58,465 bases of DNA from Acetobacter oeni (GTDB lineage: Bacteria; Pseudomonadota; Alphaproteobacteria; Acetobacterales; Acetobacteraceae), in the NCBI RefSeq assembly GCF_011516825.1, contig NZ_WOTA01000023.1:1-58465 (forward strand), read 5' to 3'. Under the pieces are notes generated by a model that saw only the letters and a program-made list of their open reading frames with translations, ran no database searches and was not told the DNA's origin. Shown piece by piece: positions 1 through 8,445 of the stretch (the stretch's first letter is position 1; each line of letters begins with the position of its first letter). Made by a program: the position numbers and the translations under genes.

Positions 1-126
1 GGTCTCGGAGCGAAGCTCGTCCGCGACCTGCTTCAGCTGGTCGGTCGACAGATTCCGTAAATCAGACGGGTAGTCTACCCGGTCCAGTAACGGAAAACGT
101 CCCCGAGAGGGAATACCCTGCTGCAT
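1..126 (-). CDS. dxs: 1-deoxy-D-xylulose-5-phosphate synthase, N-terminal fragment (cut by window edge)
   Basis: Only the first 42 codons lie in the window; the gene runs off the left edge on the minus strand. The reading is MQQGIPSRGRF, then PLLDRVDYPSDLR, then LSTDQLKQVADELR. This is the conserved N-terminus of Dxs, whose family motif is close to TPLLDRIxxPxDLRxLxxxxLxxLAxELR. The ATG at 126 is preceded by a GGTGGAA ribosome-binding site. Dxs makes DXP from pyruvate and glyceraldehyde 3-phosphate, the first step of the MEP isoprenoid pathway. It is divergent from hpnH, so isoprenoid supply and hopanoid side-chain formation sit together; ispDF of the same pathway is at 25.2 kb. The short length limits certainty. 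Confidence 0.85.
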   Translation of the reverse strand, partial: MQQGIPSRGRFPLLDRVDYPSDLRNLSTDQLKQVADELRSET

Positions 127-609
127 CGTTCCACCAGGTGTTGATGAAACCGCCTTGCCATGAGCCATTGATGTTCACATCCGTCTGGTTTCGCCCGAAA
201 GACGTGCAGAACCGGGAATTCAGGTTATGCGGCGTCGGAATTTGTGCAGAACCAGGCAGCGAAAGAAGGCCTTCTGCTTATTCCTTAATAGGCGAATAAA
301 AAAACAGGTCAGAAACCGGCTGTCCTGTTGGTCGTCTTTTCTCTGTTCTGACAAGCGCAGTTTTTCGATTGGCCTGTTTGTGTGTTATTAATGCAACATA
401 TCCTGAATCAGGTCTTGAGTGTCTGAAGGGGGTTATCCTATAGCCGACGCATTCAGCGATCGTGGTGCCGTATATTCGCACGCTGGCCATGTGTTGCCCG
501 CAGGCCTGAGCCACGAGACGGTTTCTATTCTTTATCACGGACATGGCCATATATATGTCCGCAACATGACAGGCAGTCGGCGGTTATGCCGGTTTAGGAG
601 CAGAGCGTA
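127..609. other. Divergent intergenic region between dxs and hpnH
   Basis: No convincing gene. Two short open frames (278-550 minus, 419-610 plus) show no recognisable domain and overlap each other. A 10-base direct repeat, GTGCAGAACC, occurs at 204 and 244, 40 bases apart. The region must hold the promoters of both flanking genes, but I could not place them with confidence. Confidence 0.5.
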
Positions 610-1809
610 ATGGCGGTACCTTTGATGCAGGCCGTCCGGGTCGGCGCATATGTCGTCAAGCAGCATATTACCGGACGGAAACGTTATCCACTTGTGCTCA
701 TGCTCGAGCCATTGTTTCGGTGTAATCTTGCCTGTGCGGGCTGTGGCAAGATTGATTATCCTGCGGCGATCCTCAATCAGCGTCTGAGTTTGCAGGAATG
801 TCTGGACGCGGATGCGGAAGCCGGCGCGCCGGTGATCGCCATTGCCGGCGGTGAGCCTCTTCTTCACAAGGAGATGCCCCAGATCGCCCGTGAGCTGATT
901 GCCCGCAGGAAATACGTTTATCTATGCACGAACGCTCTTCTTCTCGAAAAGAAGATGGACGATTACGAGCCGAGTCCTTTCTTTTCCTGGGATGTGCATC
1001 TCGACGGCGACAAGGACATGCACGACGCGTCCGTCTGTCAGGACGGCGTTTATGAGCGTGCTGTTGCCGCGATCAAAAAGGCGAAAGCGCGGGGATTCCG
1101 GATTTCGATCAACTGCACCCTGTTTGACGGCGCCGATCCGAAGCGTGTCGCTTCGTTCTTCGACGAAGTCATGGCGATGGGCGTTGATGGCATCATGACC
1201 GCGCCGGGCTATGCCTACGAGCGCGCTCCGGATCAGGAGCACTTCCTGAACCGCCAGAAAACCAAACAGCTTTTCCGTGATATTTTCCGTCTCGGGAAAG
1301 GGCACAAGTGGCGCTTTACGCAGTCGCCGCTGTTCCTGAACTTCCTGGCCGGCAACGAGACCTATCACTGCACGCCATGGGGCAAGCCGCTGCGCAATGT
1401 CTTTGGCTGGCAGCGTCCGTGCTATCTGCTTGGCGAAGGCTATGCGAAGTCCTTCGATGAGCTGATGAGCGACACGAAGTGGGACGATTACGGCACGGGT
1501 AACTACGAAAAATGCGCTGACTGCATGGTTCACTCGGGTTACGAGTCGACGGCGGTTATGGATGCTGTCCGTCGTCCCTGGCACATCGCGAAAGTGGCGA
1601 TGTTCGGTCCTGAGACCGAGAAGCCGATGGCACCCGAAATCTCCCTCGCGAATCAGCGGCCGGCTCAGTACATCTATGCCGAGCAGGTTGAGGAGCAGAT
1701 GAAGGAGATCTCGACGCGGAAGAAGCCGGCGAGAATGCCGCGTGTCACGAAGGTCGTCAGTTCATCGGCTGACCAGAATGCGGCGGTTCCGGCGGATGCG
1801 GCTGACTGA
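610..1809 (+). CDS. hpnH: Adenosyl-hopene transferase HpnH (radical SAM)
   Basis: 399 residues. The radical-SAM cluster motif C38-x3-C42-x2-C45 (CNLACAGC) follows the HpnH-type lead MLEPLFRC, and AIAGGEPLLH is the SAM-binding GGEP motif. The C-terminal half carries further cysteines (CTPWG, CADCM) typical of HpnH. The enzyme adds a 5'-deoxyadenosyl group to diploptene, the first step to C35 bacteriohopanepolyols. The ATG is preceded by GGAG at 597-600, and a rho-independent terminator follows at 1851. The rest of the hopanoid cluster (shc, hpnG and others) is not in the window, although an HpnL-like gene is at 45.5 kb. Confidence 0.95.
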   Translation: MAVPLMQAVRVGAYVVKQHITGRKRYPLVLMLEPLFRCNLACAGCGKIDYPAAILNQRLSLQECLDADAEAGAPVIAIAGGEPLLHKEMPQIARELIARRKYVYLCTNALLLEKKMDDYEPSPFFSWDVHLDGDKDMHDASVCQDGVYERAVAAIKKAKARGFRISINCTLFDGADPKRVASFFDEVMAMGVDGIMTAPGYAYERAPDQEHFLNRQKTKQLFRDIFRLGKGHKWRFTQSPLFLNFLAGNETYHCTPWGKPLRNVFGWQRPCYLLGEGYAKSFDELMSDTKWDDYGTGNYEKCADCMVHSGYESTAVMDAVRRPWHIAKVAMFGPETEKPMAPEISLANQRPAQYIYAEQVEEQMKEISTRKKPARMPRVTKVVSSSADQNAAVPADAAD

Positions 1810-1850
1810 TTTGCGCCGGCTTCGGTAATCCGGCGATACTGCGATAGAGA

Positions 1851-1885
1851 AGGGGCGGAACCTGCCGGTTCGGCCCCTTTTTTTG
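1851..1885 (+). terminator. Rho-independent terminator of hpnH
   Basis: The arms GGGGCGGAACC and GGTTCGGCCCC pair with one mismatch around a short loop and are followed by seven T. Confidence 0.85.
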
Positions 1886-1901
1886 TACATTTTCGGGTGT
1901 C

Positions 1902-3191
1902 ATGACTCTTTCGATTTTCATTATTCTTCTTCTCGTTGTTCTCAACGGCATCTTCGCAATGGGCGAACTGGCACTTATTTCGGTAAAGCGCCCCCGACTC
2001 GTGATTCTGCATGGGCAGGGTGTGCGGGGAGCGGATCGTGCCCTGAAGCTGGCGGATGATCCGCAGAGTTTTCTGCCGACTGTTCAGGTGGGGATGACGC
2101 TTGTCTCGATTCTTGAGGGCACTTTTGGCGGCATAAAAATCGAAGCCGCGCTGACGCCGTGGCTGGAGCAGTTTCCTGCTCTGAAGCCGTTTGCTGCCGA
2201 TATTTCGATGATTGTCGTGGTGGTGGCGATCACCAGTGTGATGCTTGTTCTCGGGGAGCTGGTGCCGAAGCAGCTTGCTTTGCAGTATCCGGAGCGGATT
2301 GCGGCGCGGCTGGCGCTGCCGCTGGATCTGCTGGCGACCATTGTGCGGCCGGTTGTGTGGCTGCTCCGGCAGTCTTCCAATCTGATGCTGCGTCTGATGG
2401 GTGTGGCGCCGGCTGACAAGCAGATGCTGACAGAGGAGGAGTTGCGGGCCGTTCTGATGGAAGGCGCGCAGACGGGCGTTCTGGAGCATGAGGAACGCAC
2501 CATGATCGAGCGTCTTCTGCGTCTGGCTGATCGTCCGGTGCGCGCCATCATGACGCCGCGTAATGAGATCAGCTGGATCGAGCGGCATGCCGGGCGGGAT
2601 ATGCTGGTCTCCACTTTGCGCTCGACGACCTATTCGCGGCTTGTCGTTTGTGAGGGGGGTGTCGACAACCCTGTCGGGGTGATTCTGGCGCGCGATATGC
2701 TGGACCGGCTTCTCGACGGGATGCCGGTTTCGATAGAGGCGGGTCTTCGTCAGCCTGTTGTTGTGCCGGACACCATTTCCGCGCTCGATATGCTTGAGCG
2801 GATGCGGTCTATACCACTTGGTATTGCTCTGGTGGTTGACGAATACGGTTCATTCGAGGGGATCGTCACGGCGTCCGATCTCTTCGAGGCGATTGTCGGT
2901 GAGGTGAACGAGCATGGCCAGCATACTGTTCTTGCGGCGAAGGCGGGTGATGTTGTCATTCTGGAAGGCGCGGAGCCGGCTGACGAAGTGAAGGATCGTC
3001 TGAGTCTCGGCGAATTGCCGGGCGAAGGGGATTATCACACGCTTGGCGGGTTGATTCTCGCTCTGTTGCGGCGTGTGCCGGCGGTTGGGGACAAGGTGGT
3101 CTTTTCCGGCTGGCTGTTCGAGGTGCTGGAAATGGATGGCCGGCGTGTCACGCGGGTTCGGGCAAGCCGGCAGGCCCTGGCTGAGAACTGA
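1902..3191 (+). CDS. Hemolysin/CorC-family (CNNM-type) membrane protein with CBS domains
   Basis: 429 residues. An N-terminal DUF21/CNNM membrane region (about residues 1-185) has three to four hydrophobic segments, including LSIFIILLLVVLNGIFAMGE and the conserved GELVPKQLALQYPERIA. A CBS pair follows (about 200-330; PVRAIMTPRNEISWI, then a second unit ending VDEYGSFEGIVTASDLFEAIVGE). The C-terminus is a CorC_HlyC domain (about 345-420; DYHTLGGLIL). Family members are linked to Mg2+/Co2+ efflux or tolerance, and the older name hemolysin is historical. It starts 16 bases after the hpnH terminator and is probably a separate unit. Confidence 0.9.
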   Translation: MTLSIFIILLLVVLNGIFAMGELALISVKRPRLVILHGQGVRGADRALKLADDPQSFLPTVQVGMTLVSILEGTFGGIKIEAALTPWLEQFPALKPFAADISMIVVVVAITSVMLVLGELVPKQLALQYPERIAARLALPLDLLATIVRPVVWLLRQSSNLMLRLMGVAPADKQMLTEEELRAVLMEGAQTGVLEHEERTMIERLLRLADRPVRAIMTPRNEISWIERHAGRDMLVSTLRSTTYSRLVVCEGGVDNPVGVILARDMLDRLLDGMPVSIEAGLRQPVVVPDTISALDMLERMRSIPLGIALVVDEYGSFEGIVTASDLFEAIVGEVNEHGQHTVLAAKAGDVVILEGAEPADEVKDRLSLGELPGEGDYHTLGGLILALLRRVPAVGDKVVFSGWLFEVLEMDGRRVTRVRASRQALAEN

Positions 3192-3196
3192 GGGTC

Positions 3197-3298
3197 TGTT
3201 TTTTCTCTGGGCTTTGCCCTGAAGCTCACGAGAGGCCGTGGGCCTGAATCGGGGTGCAGGGGTCTGCGGTCCCTGCCGGGTTCCGGGCAGAGCCTGGC
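3197..3298 (+). repeat. Intergenic repeat, copy A (two-part palindromic element)
   Basis: Begins with TTTTTTCTCTGGGCTTTGCC and includes an AGAGGCC block, followed by TCGGGGTGCAGGGGTCTGCG and a GGGCAGAGCCTGG end. The first part matches copy B (12463) and the first and second parts match the reverse complement of copy C (47822-47944). It lies between the convergent ends of the CorC-like gene and ccmB. No coding signal. Confidence 0.75.
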
Positions 3299-3367
3299 TG
3301 ATGCTTGCCTGCAAAAAAAAATCATATCCTCTGCGGCCAGAGGAATGGGGACCGGAACCGGGGCTGG

Positions 3368-4042
3368 TTATTCCGCCGCTGCCCGCAAGCCCGCTCCTCC
3401 GGCGAGGGGGCAGAGTGGCAGGGCGCCGAGCAGGAAGGCGAGGAGCAGTTCGAGGTCGGGGGCGAATGCGAGGCCGGTTCGCGCTGAATCGACGGCGGCG
3501 GCGCCGAAGATCAGGGCGGGCGTGACGAGGGGCAGAACGAGGAGCGGCAACAGGACGCCGCCGCGTCTGGCGCCGAGTACGATGGACGCGGCCATGCCGC
3601 CGACGAGGGAGAGAACGAGCGTTCCGGGGATGAGGCCGGCCATCAGGATCGGCAGCGCGGCGCCTGGCAGGCCCAGCATCATGGCCATGGGGATGGCGGC
3701 GACGAGGAGCGGGAGGCCGGTTGTGAGCCAGTGTGCCACCATCTTGGCGAGGGCGACCAGGGAGGGGGGCAGGCCGAGCAGCAGGAGCTGGTCGAGCGAG
3801 CCGTCCTCCAGTTCGGAGCCGAACAGGCGGTCGAGCGGGAGCAGGGCGGCGAGCAGGGCGCAGACCCAGATGACGCCGGGGGCCATGCGGCGCAGCAGTT
3901 CGGGCGACGGGCCGAGGGCCAGTGGAAACAGTGCGGCGGCGAGGATGAAGAACAGCACCGATCCGAGCGTGTCGGCGCCGTGACGCAGGGCCAGGCGCAG
4001 GTCCCGCGCCACGATCGCCGCGAACAGGCTGCCGGTGTTCAT
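3368..4042 (-). CDS. ccmB: Heme exporter protein CcmB (cytochrome c maturation permease)
   Basis: 224 residues with about six hydrophobic segments. It carries CcmB hallmarks: FFILAAALFPLALGP near the N-terminus, then ELEDGSLDQLLLLGLPPSLVALAKM and LPGAALPILMAGLIPGTLVLSLVGG. CcmB is the membrane part of the CcmAB ABC complex that releases heme-loaded CcmE for cytochrome c assembly. I prefer the ATG at 4042 to the ATG at 4057: GGAGG sits 7 bases upstream, and its ATGA overlaps the ccmA stop, implying translational coupling. ccmC does not follow here. Confidence 0.93.
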   Translation of the reverse strand: MNTGSLFAAIVARDLRLALRHGADTLGSVLFFILAAALFPLALGPSPELLRRMAPGVIWVCALLAALLPLDRLFGSELEDGSLDQLLLLGLPPSLVALAKMVAHWLTTGLPLLVAAIPMAMMLGLPGAALPILMAGLIPGTLVLSLVGGMAASIVLGARRGGVLLPLLVLPLVTPALIFGAAAVDSARTGLAFAPDLELLLAFLLGALPLCPLAGGAGLRAAAE

Positions 4043-4692
4043 GGCTGGTCCTCCCATAAGGCCTGGTTTCCGGTCGGGGCGCCTGGCAGGGCGAGCTGAC
4101 GCGGGTTATCCAGTGGCAGCGGCACATGGGTGGTGGCGATGACTATGCCGCCCGCCTGGCGGTGGCGTGTCAGCGCGGTTCCGAGTCTGCCGACCGAGTG
4201 TATGTCCAGGCCGAGGCTTGGTTCATCCAGCAGCCAGAGCGGTGCCCGGGCCATGATGATCCGGGTCAGGGCGGCACGGCGTTTCTGTCCGGCTGACAGG
4301 AGCCGGACGGGGACATCCGCGAGATGGGTCAGATCGAAATCCGCGAGGGCGTCTTCCGGCGATTCGCCACGGGAGAAGAGGGCGAGATTCTCGGACAGGG
4401 TCAGGCCGGGTTTGAGTGCGTCCTGATGGCCGAGATAGGCAATATGCGCGGCGTGCATGGTCCGGTCGGCGAGGATGTCGGTGCCGTTCCAGAGCAGGTG
4501 TCCGGCATCCGGGCGGCGTAATCCGGCCAGGACGCGGAGCAGTGTGGATTTGCCGGCGCCGTTCGGGCCGGTGAGCAGGACGGCGTCTCCGGCGGCGAGG
4601 CTGACGGAGATATTGTCCAGAACGAGTCGTTCGCCCCGGAACACGGAGAGGCTTTCTGCGTTCAGGACCGGAGTGTTGTGTGACGCGGCCAA
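4039..4692 (-). CDS. ccmA: Cytochrome c biogenesis ATP-binding protein CcmA
   Basis: 217 residues. Walker A GPNGAGKST near residues 40-48, signature LLSAGQKRRAALTRI, Walker B LWLLDEP, and the CcmA-type H-loop ATTHVPL. It forms the ATPase of the CcmAB complex that powers heme-CcmE release. The frame is closed upstream by TAA and offers only TTG at 4692 as start, with AGGGA about 10 bases upstream. It overlaps ccmB by ATGA. The pair serves c-type cytochromes such as the triheme subunit at 48-49.3 kb. Confidence 0.94.
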   Translation of the reverse strand: MAASHNTPVLNAESLSVFRGERLVLDNISVSLAAGDAVLLTGPNGAGKSTLLRVLAGLRRPDAGHLLWNGTDILADRTMHAAHIAYLGHQDALKPGLTLSENLALFSRGESPEDALADFDLTHLADVPVRLLSAGQKRRAALTRIIMARAPLWLLDEPSLGLDIHSVGRLGTALTRHRQAGGIVIATTHVPLPLDNPRQLALPGAPTGNQALWEDQP

Positions 4693-4928
4693 AACCGGAG
4701 TGATCCCTTAATTGTGACCGCAAACAACCCGGCTCAGGCGTGTGCTCGCGTTCTCGTGGTCGCCGGTGCGCTTGTGCCCGGACCCTTCGCCGGTATGTTC
4801 TAGCGCCGATCAGAGATCAAGCCGGCGACCGGGGCCTGTCCCGGGCAAAGGCGCGCATCGCAGACCGCGATGTGACGTTGCCGGTATCGACATGCCAGCG
4901 GGATGCTGTTGTCGCGGAGGAAGTTTAC

Positions 4929-7625
4929 ATGAAAGCGGTTGGGCACGATTCGTTAAAAACCGGGCGCGAGCTCAAGGTTGACGGCAAGACCTACCATTAT
5001 TTCTCGATTCCTGAGGCTGAGAAGACCATTGGCGACGTGAGCCGCCTGCCGGTCAGCCTTAAAGTGCTGCTTGAAAATATTCTGCGGTTCGAGGACGGGC
5101 GTTCTTACACTCAGGACGATGCGCGGAAGATCGCGGCGTGGCTGCCCAAGGGCAGCAGCACGAAAGAAGTGCCGTTCAAGCCTTCCCGCATTCTGATGCA
5201 GGATTTCACCGGTGTTCCCGGGGTCGTCGATCTCGCCGCGATGCGCGATGGAATCGTCGAGCTGAAGGGGAACCCGGACAAGGTGAACCCGCTGGTGCCG
5301 GTCAACCTGGTGATCGATCACTCGGTCATGGTCGATGTGTATGGCACCAAGGACGCGCTGCAGGAAAACATCACCATTGAATTCGACCGTAACGGCGAGC
5401 GCTATGCGTTTCTTCGCTGGGGTCAGGAAGCCTTCAAGAACTTCTCGGTTGTTCCGCCTGACACCGGCATCTGCCATCAGGTGAATCTCGAGCACATCGC
5501 TCAGGTGGCCTGGACGGCGGAAGTCGCCGGCAAGGAATATGTTTATCCGGACACGCTGTTCGGCACCGATTCCCACACCACGATGGTCAACGGGCTGGGC
5601 GTGCTGGGCTGGGGTGTTGGCGGCATTGAGGCTGAGGCGGCCATGCTGGGTCAGCCGATTGCCATGCTGATCCCGGACGTGATCGGCTTCCGTCTGACGG
5701 GCAAGCTGCCTGAGGGTGCGACCGCGACCGATCTGGTTCTGACGGTGACGCAGATGCTTCGCAAGAAGGGTGTTGTCGGGAAGTTCGTTGAGTTCTTCGG
5801 CCCGGCTCTCGACCATCTTCCGGTTGCCGATCGCGCGACGATTGCCAACATGGCGCCGGAATATGGCGCGACCTGCGGCTTCTTCCCGGTCGATAAGCTG
5901 ACGCTTGATTATCTGCATGAGACCGGTCGTGACGCGCATCGCCTGAAGCTGGTTGAGGAATACTACAAGGCTCAGGGGATGTTCCGCACCTCCGAGACGG
6001 CCGAGCCTGTGTTTACCTCTGTTCTGGAACTCGACCTGGGGACGGTTGTTCCTTCGATTTCCGGTCCGAAGCGGCCTCAGGATCGTGTGGTTCTGACGGA
6101 TGCGACGACAGCTTTCGAAAAAGAGCTGGTTTCCGGTCTGGGTGTTGCAGCGAACGACATCGATAAAAAAGCGAAGGTCGCTGGCACGAACTACGAGATC
6201 GGCCATGGTGACGTGGTGATCGCGGCGATTACGTCCTGCACCAACACTTCCAACCCGGCTGTTCTGATCGCTGCCGGTCTGGTGGCGCGTAAGGCGCGGG
6301 CGCTTGGTCTGAAGCCGAAGCCATGGGTGAAGACGTCGCTGGCGCCTGGATCGCAGGTTGTCACGGACTATCTGAACCGCGCGGATCTCACTCAGGATCT
6401 GGATGCGCTGGGCTTCAACACCGTTGGGTATGGCTGCACGACCTGCATTGGTAACTCCGGTCCGCTGGCTGACGACATTGTTGACGCGATCGAGAACAAC
6501 AAGCTGGTGGCGGTTTCGGTGCTTTCGGGCAACCGTAACTTCGAGGGACGTATTTCCCCGAACGTGCGTGCCAACTATCTCGCCAGCCCGCCGCTTGTCG
6601 TCGCGTATTCGCTGCTTGGCACGATGCGCAAGGACATCACGAAGGAGCCGCTCGGCACGTCCAGGGACGGCAAGCCGGTTTACCTGAAGGATATCTGGCC
6701 GACGAACAAAGAGATTGCCGCGCTCATGGGCTCGTCGATCAACCGCGAAGAGTTCATCAAGCGCTACAAGGACGTGTCGAAGGGCACGAAGGAGTGGCAG
6801 GAGCTTAAGGTTGCGACAGGTTCCGAGACCTACAAGTGGGATCCGAAATCGACCTACGTGCAGGACCCTCCGTACTTCAAGCACATGCCGGTTGATCCCG
6901 GTAAGGGCGGCGGCAATATCTCCGGCGCGCGCATTCTCGCTGTGCTTGGCGACAACATCACGACCGATCACATCTCTCCGGCCGGTGCGATCAAGAAGGA
7001 CTCGCCTGCCGGCAAGTATCTGATGGAGCATGGGGTTCAGCCGAAGGACTTCAACTCCTACGGGTCACGTCGTGGTAACGACCGGATCATGGTGCGTGGC
7101 ACGTTTGCCAACATCCGCATCAAGAACGAGATGCTTCCGGGCACAGAGGGCGGGCTTTCAAAGCATTTCCCCGATGGCAAGGAAGGCTTCATCTACGATG
7201 TGGCCATGGAATATAAGAAAGAGCACGTGCCTCTGGCCGTCTTTGGCGGCAAGGAATACGGCATGGGTTCGTCCCGTGACTGGGCGGCTAAGGGCACTCT
7301 GCTGCTCGGCGTGAAAGCCGTGATCGCGGAGAGTTTCGAGCGTATTCATCGGTCCAACCTGGTGGGCATGGGCGTTCTGCCGCTGCTCTTCAAGGAAGGC
7401 ACGACACGCAAGACACTCGGCCTGAAGGGTGATGAAGTCATCGACATCAAGGGGCTTGAGAAGATCACCCCGCGTATGGACGTGACGATGGTCATTCACC
7501 GTCCTGATGGAAAGACCGAGGAAGTGCCTCTGCTCTGCCGCATCGATACTCTGGACGAGGTCGAATATTACCGGCATGGTGGTATTCTTCATTATGTCCT
7601 TCGTGGGATGCTTAAGGCTGCCTGA
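4929..7625 (+). CDS. acnA: Aconitate hydratase A
   Basis: 898 residues from the chosen ATG. It interconverts citrate and isocitrate in the TCA cycle using a [4Fe-4S] cluster. The cluster cysteines are visible in TSCTNTSNP and [12 protein letters not shown]. Substrate-loop motifs [25 protein letters not shown] and the C-terminal swivel [16 protein letters not shown] are intact, and the length is normal. The frame is open back to 4740, but the family begins at [11 protein letters not shown], and GGAGGAAG lies just before 4929. A perfect stem-loop terminator follows at 7657. The divergent neighbour is ccmA. Confidence 0.97.
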   Translation: MKAVGHDSLKTGRELKVDGKTYHYFSIPEAEKTIGDVSRLPVSLKVLLENILRFEDGRSYTQDDARKIAAWLPKGSSTKEVPFKPSRILMQDFTGVPGVVDLAAMRDGIVELKGNPDKVNPLVPVNLVIDHSVMVDVYGTKDALQENITIEFDRNGERYAFLRWGQEAFKNFSVVPPDTGICHQVNLEHIAQVAWTAEVAGKEYVYPDTLFGTDSHTTMVNGLGVLGWGVGGIEAEAAMLGQPIAMLIPDVIGFRLTGKLPEGATATDLVLTVTQMLRKKGVVGKFVEFFGPALDHLPVADRATIANMAPEYGATCGFFPVDKLTLDYLHETGRDAHRLKLVEEYYKAQGMFRTSETAEPVFTSVLELDLGTVVPSISGPKRPQDRVVLTDATTAFEKELVSGLGVAANDIDKKAKVAGTNYEIGHGDVVIAAITSCTNTSNPAVLIAAGLVARKARALGLKPKPWVKTSLAPGSQVVTDYLNRADLTQDLDALGFNTVGYGCTTCIGNSGPLADDIVDAIENNKLVAVSVLSGNRNFEGRISPNVRANYLASPPLVVAYSLLGTMRKDITKEPLGTSRDGKPVYLKDIWPTNKEIAALMGSSINREEFIKRYKDVSKGTKEWQELKVATGSETYKWDPKSTYVQDPPYFKHMPVDPGKGGGNISGARILAVLGDNITTDHISPAGAIKKDSPAGKYLMEHGVQPKDFNSYGSRRGNDRIMVRGTFANIRIKNEMLPGTEGGLSKHFPDGKEGFIYDVAMEYKKEHVPLAVFGGKEYGMGSSRDWAAKGTLLLGVKAVIAESFERIHRSNLVGMGVLPLLFKEGTTRKTLGLKGDEVIDIKGLEKITPRMDVTMVIHRPDGKTEEVPLLCRIDTLDEVEYYRHGGILHYVLRGMLKAA

Positions 7626-7656
7626 GACACATCCGTCATACGACGATCGTGAAATT

Positions 7657-7687
7657 GCCGGCCCGGTGGAAACCGGGCCGGCTTTTT
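7657..7687 (+). terminator. Rho-independent terminator of acnA, overlapping the start of the next gene
   Basis: A perfect 11-bp stem, GCCGGCCCGGT against ACCGGGCCGGC with loop GGAA, followed by five T. It covers the most plausible start codon (GTG 7666) of the following ABC ATPase. Confidence 0.9.
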
Positions 7688-8445
7688 GCGTTGAGACGGT
7701 TCTGCGTGCGGAATCGATCTGTAAATCCTTCGATTCACATAAGGTTCTTCGCAATGTCTCGCTGACGGTTGAGCGGGGAGAGCTTGTGTCGATTATCGGT
7801 CCTTCGGGATGCGGAAAATCGACTTTTCTGCGCTGTCTTAATTTCCTGGAAATTCCGGACAGCGGGACGGTAACGATTGCGGATGACAGCATTCGCCGCA
7901 ACGAGGGTCCGTGGCGTTCCTCCGACGAGGCGCAGGCGCATCAGCTTCGCGCTCATGTCGGGATGGTTTTTCAGTCTTTCAATCTGTTTCCGCATCGCAC
8001 GGTGCTGGACAATGTGATGCTGGCGCCGCGTGTGGTGAAGCATGTCGCGCCGTCCGTGATTGAATCCGAGGCGAGAGAACTGCTGGCCAAGGTCGGGCTG
8101 GAGGCGGCGGCCCTGCGCTATCCGGCGACGCTTTCGGGCGGGCAGCAGCAGCGCGCGGCGATTGCGCGGGCTCTGGCCATGCGGCCGGATGTGATGTTGT
8201 ACGACGAGCCGACTTCGGCGCTCGATCCGCGAGTGGCGGAAGAGGTGCTTGAGGTCATGCGGGCGCTCGACCGGGAGGGGATGACGCAGATTGTCGTGAC
8301 GCACGACATGCGGTTTGCGCGGGCGGCTTCCGACCGGATTGTCTTTATGGAAAGCGGCGAGATCATCGAAATCGCCGATCCCGATGAGATGTATCTGAAT
8401 CCGAAGGATTCCCGGACACGGGAATTTCTGGGAGCGTCGCTGTGA
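7666..8445 (+). CDS. Polar amino-acid ABC transporter, ATP-binding protein (GlnQ/HisP type)
   Basis: 259 residues from the chosen start. Walker A GPSGCGKSTFLRCLN, Q-loop MVFQSFNLFPHRTVLDNV, signature LSGGQQQRAAIARAL, Walker B VMLYDEPTSALDP and H-loop VVTHDM all match amino-acid importer ATPases. The start is uncertain. Family homology begins near 7690 (TVLRAESICKSF). In-frame options are GTG 7666, inside the acnA terminator stem, or ATG 7591, inside acnA; neither has a clear ribosome-binding site. It is coupled by GTGA overlap to the fused permease at 8442. Confidence 0.88.
   Translation: METGPAFCVETVLRAESICKSFDSHKVLRNVSLTVERGELVSIIGPSGCGKSTFLRCLNFLEIPDSGTVTIADDSIRRNEGPWRSSDEAQAHQLRAHVGMVFQSFNLFPHRTVLDNVMLAPRVVKHVAPSVIESEARELLAKVGLEAAALRYPATLSGGQQQRAAIARALAMRPDVMLYDEPTSALDPRVAEEVLEVMRALDREGMTQIVVTHDMRFARAASDRIVFMESGEIIEIADPDEMYLNPKDSRTREFLGASL

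Noticed and set aside
278..610. Two short overlapping ORFs in the dxs-hpnH gap
   Set aside because: No domain, no ribosome-binding site consistent with either, and they overlap on opposite strands.
4953..7031. 692-codon ORF antisense to acnA
   Set aside because: It is the mirror of a highly conserved GC-rich gene; composition is Arg/Val/His-rich shadow sequence with no family match.
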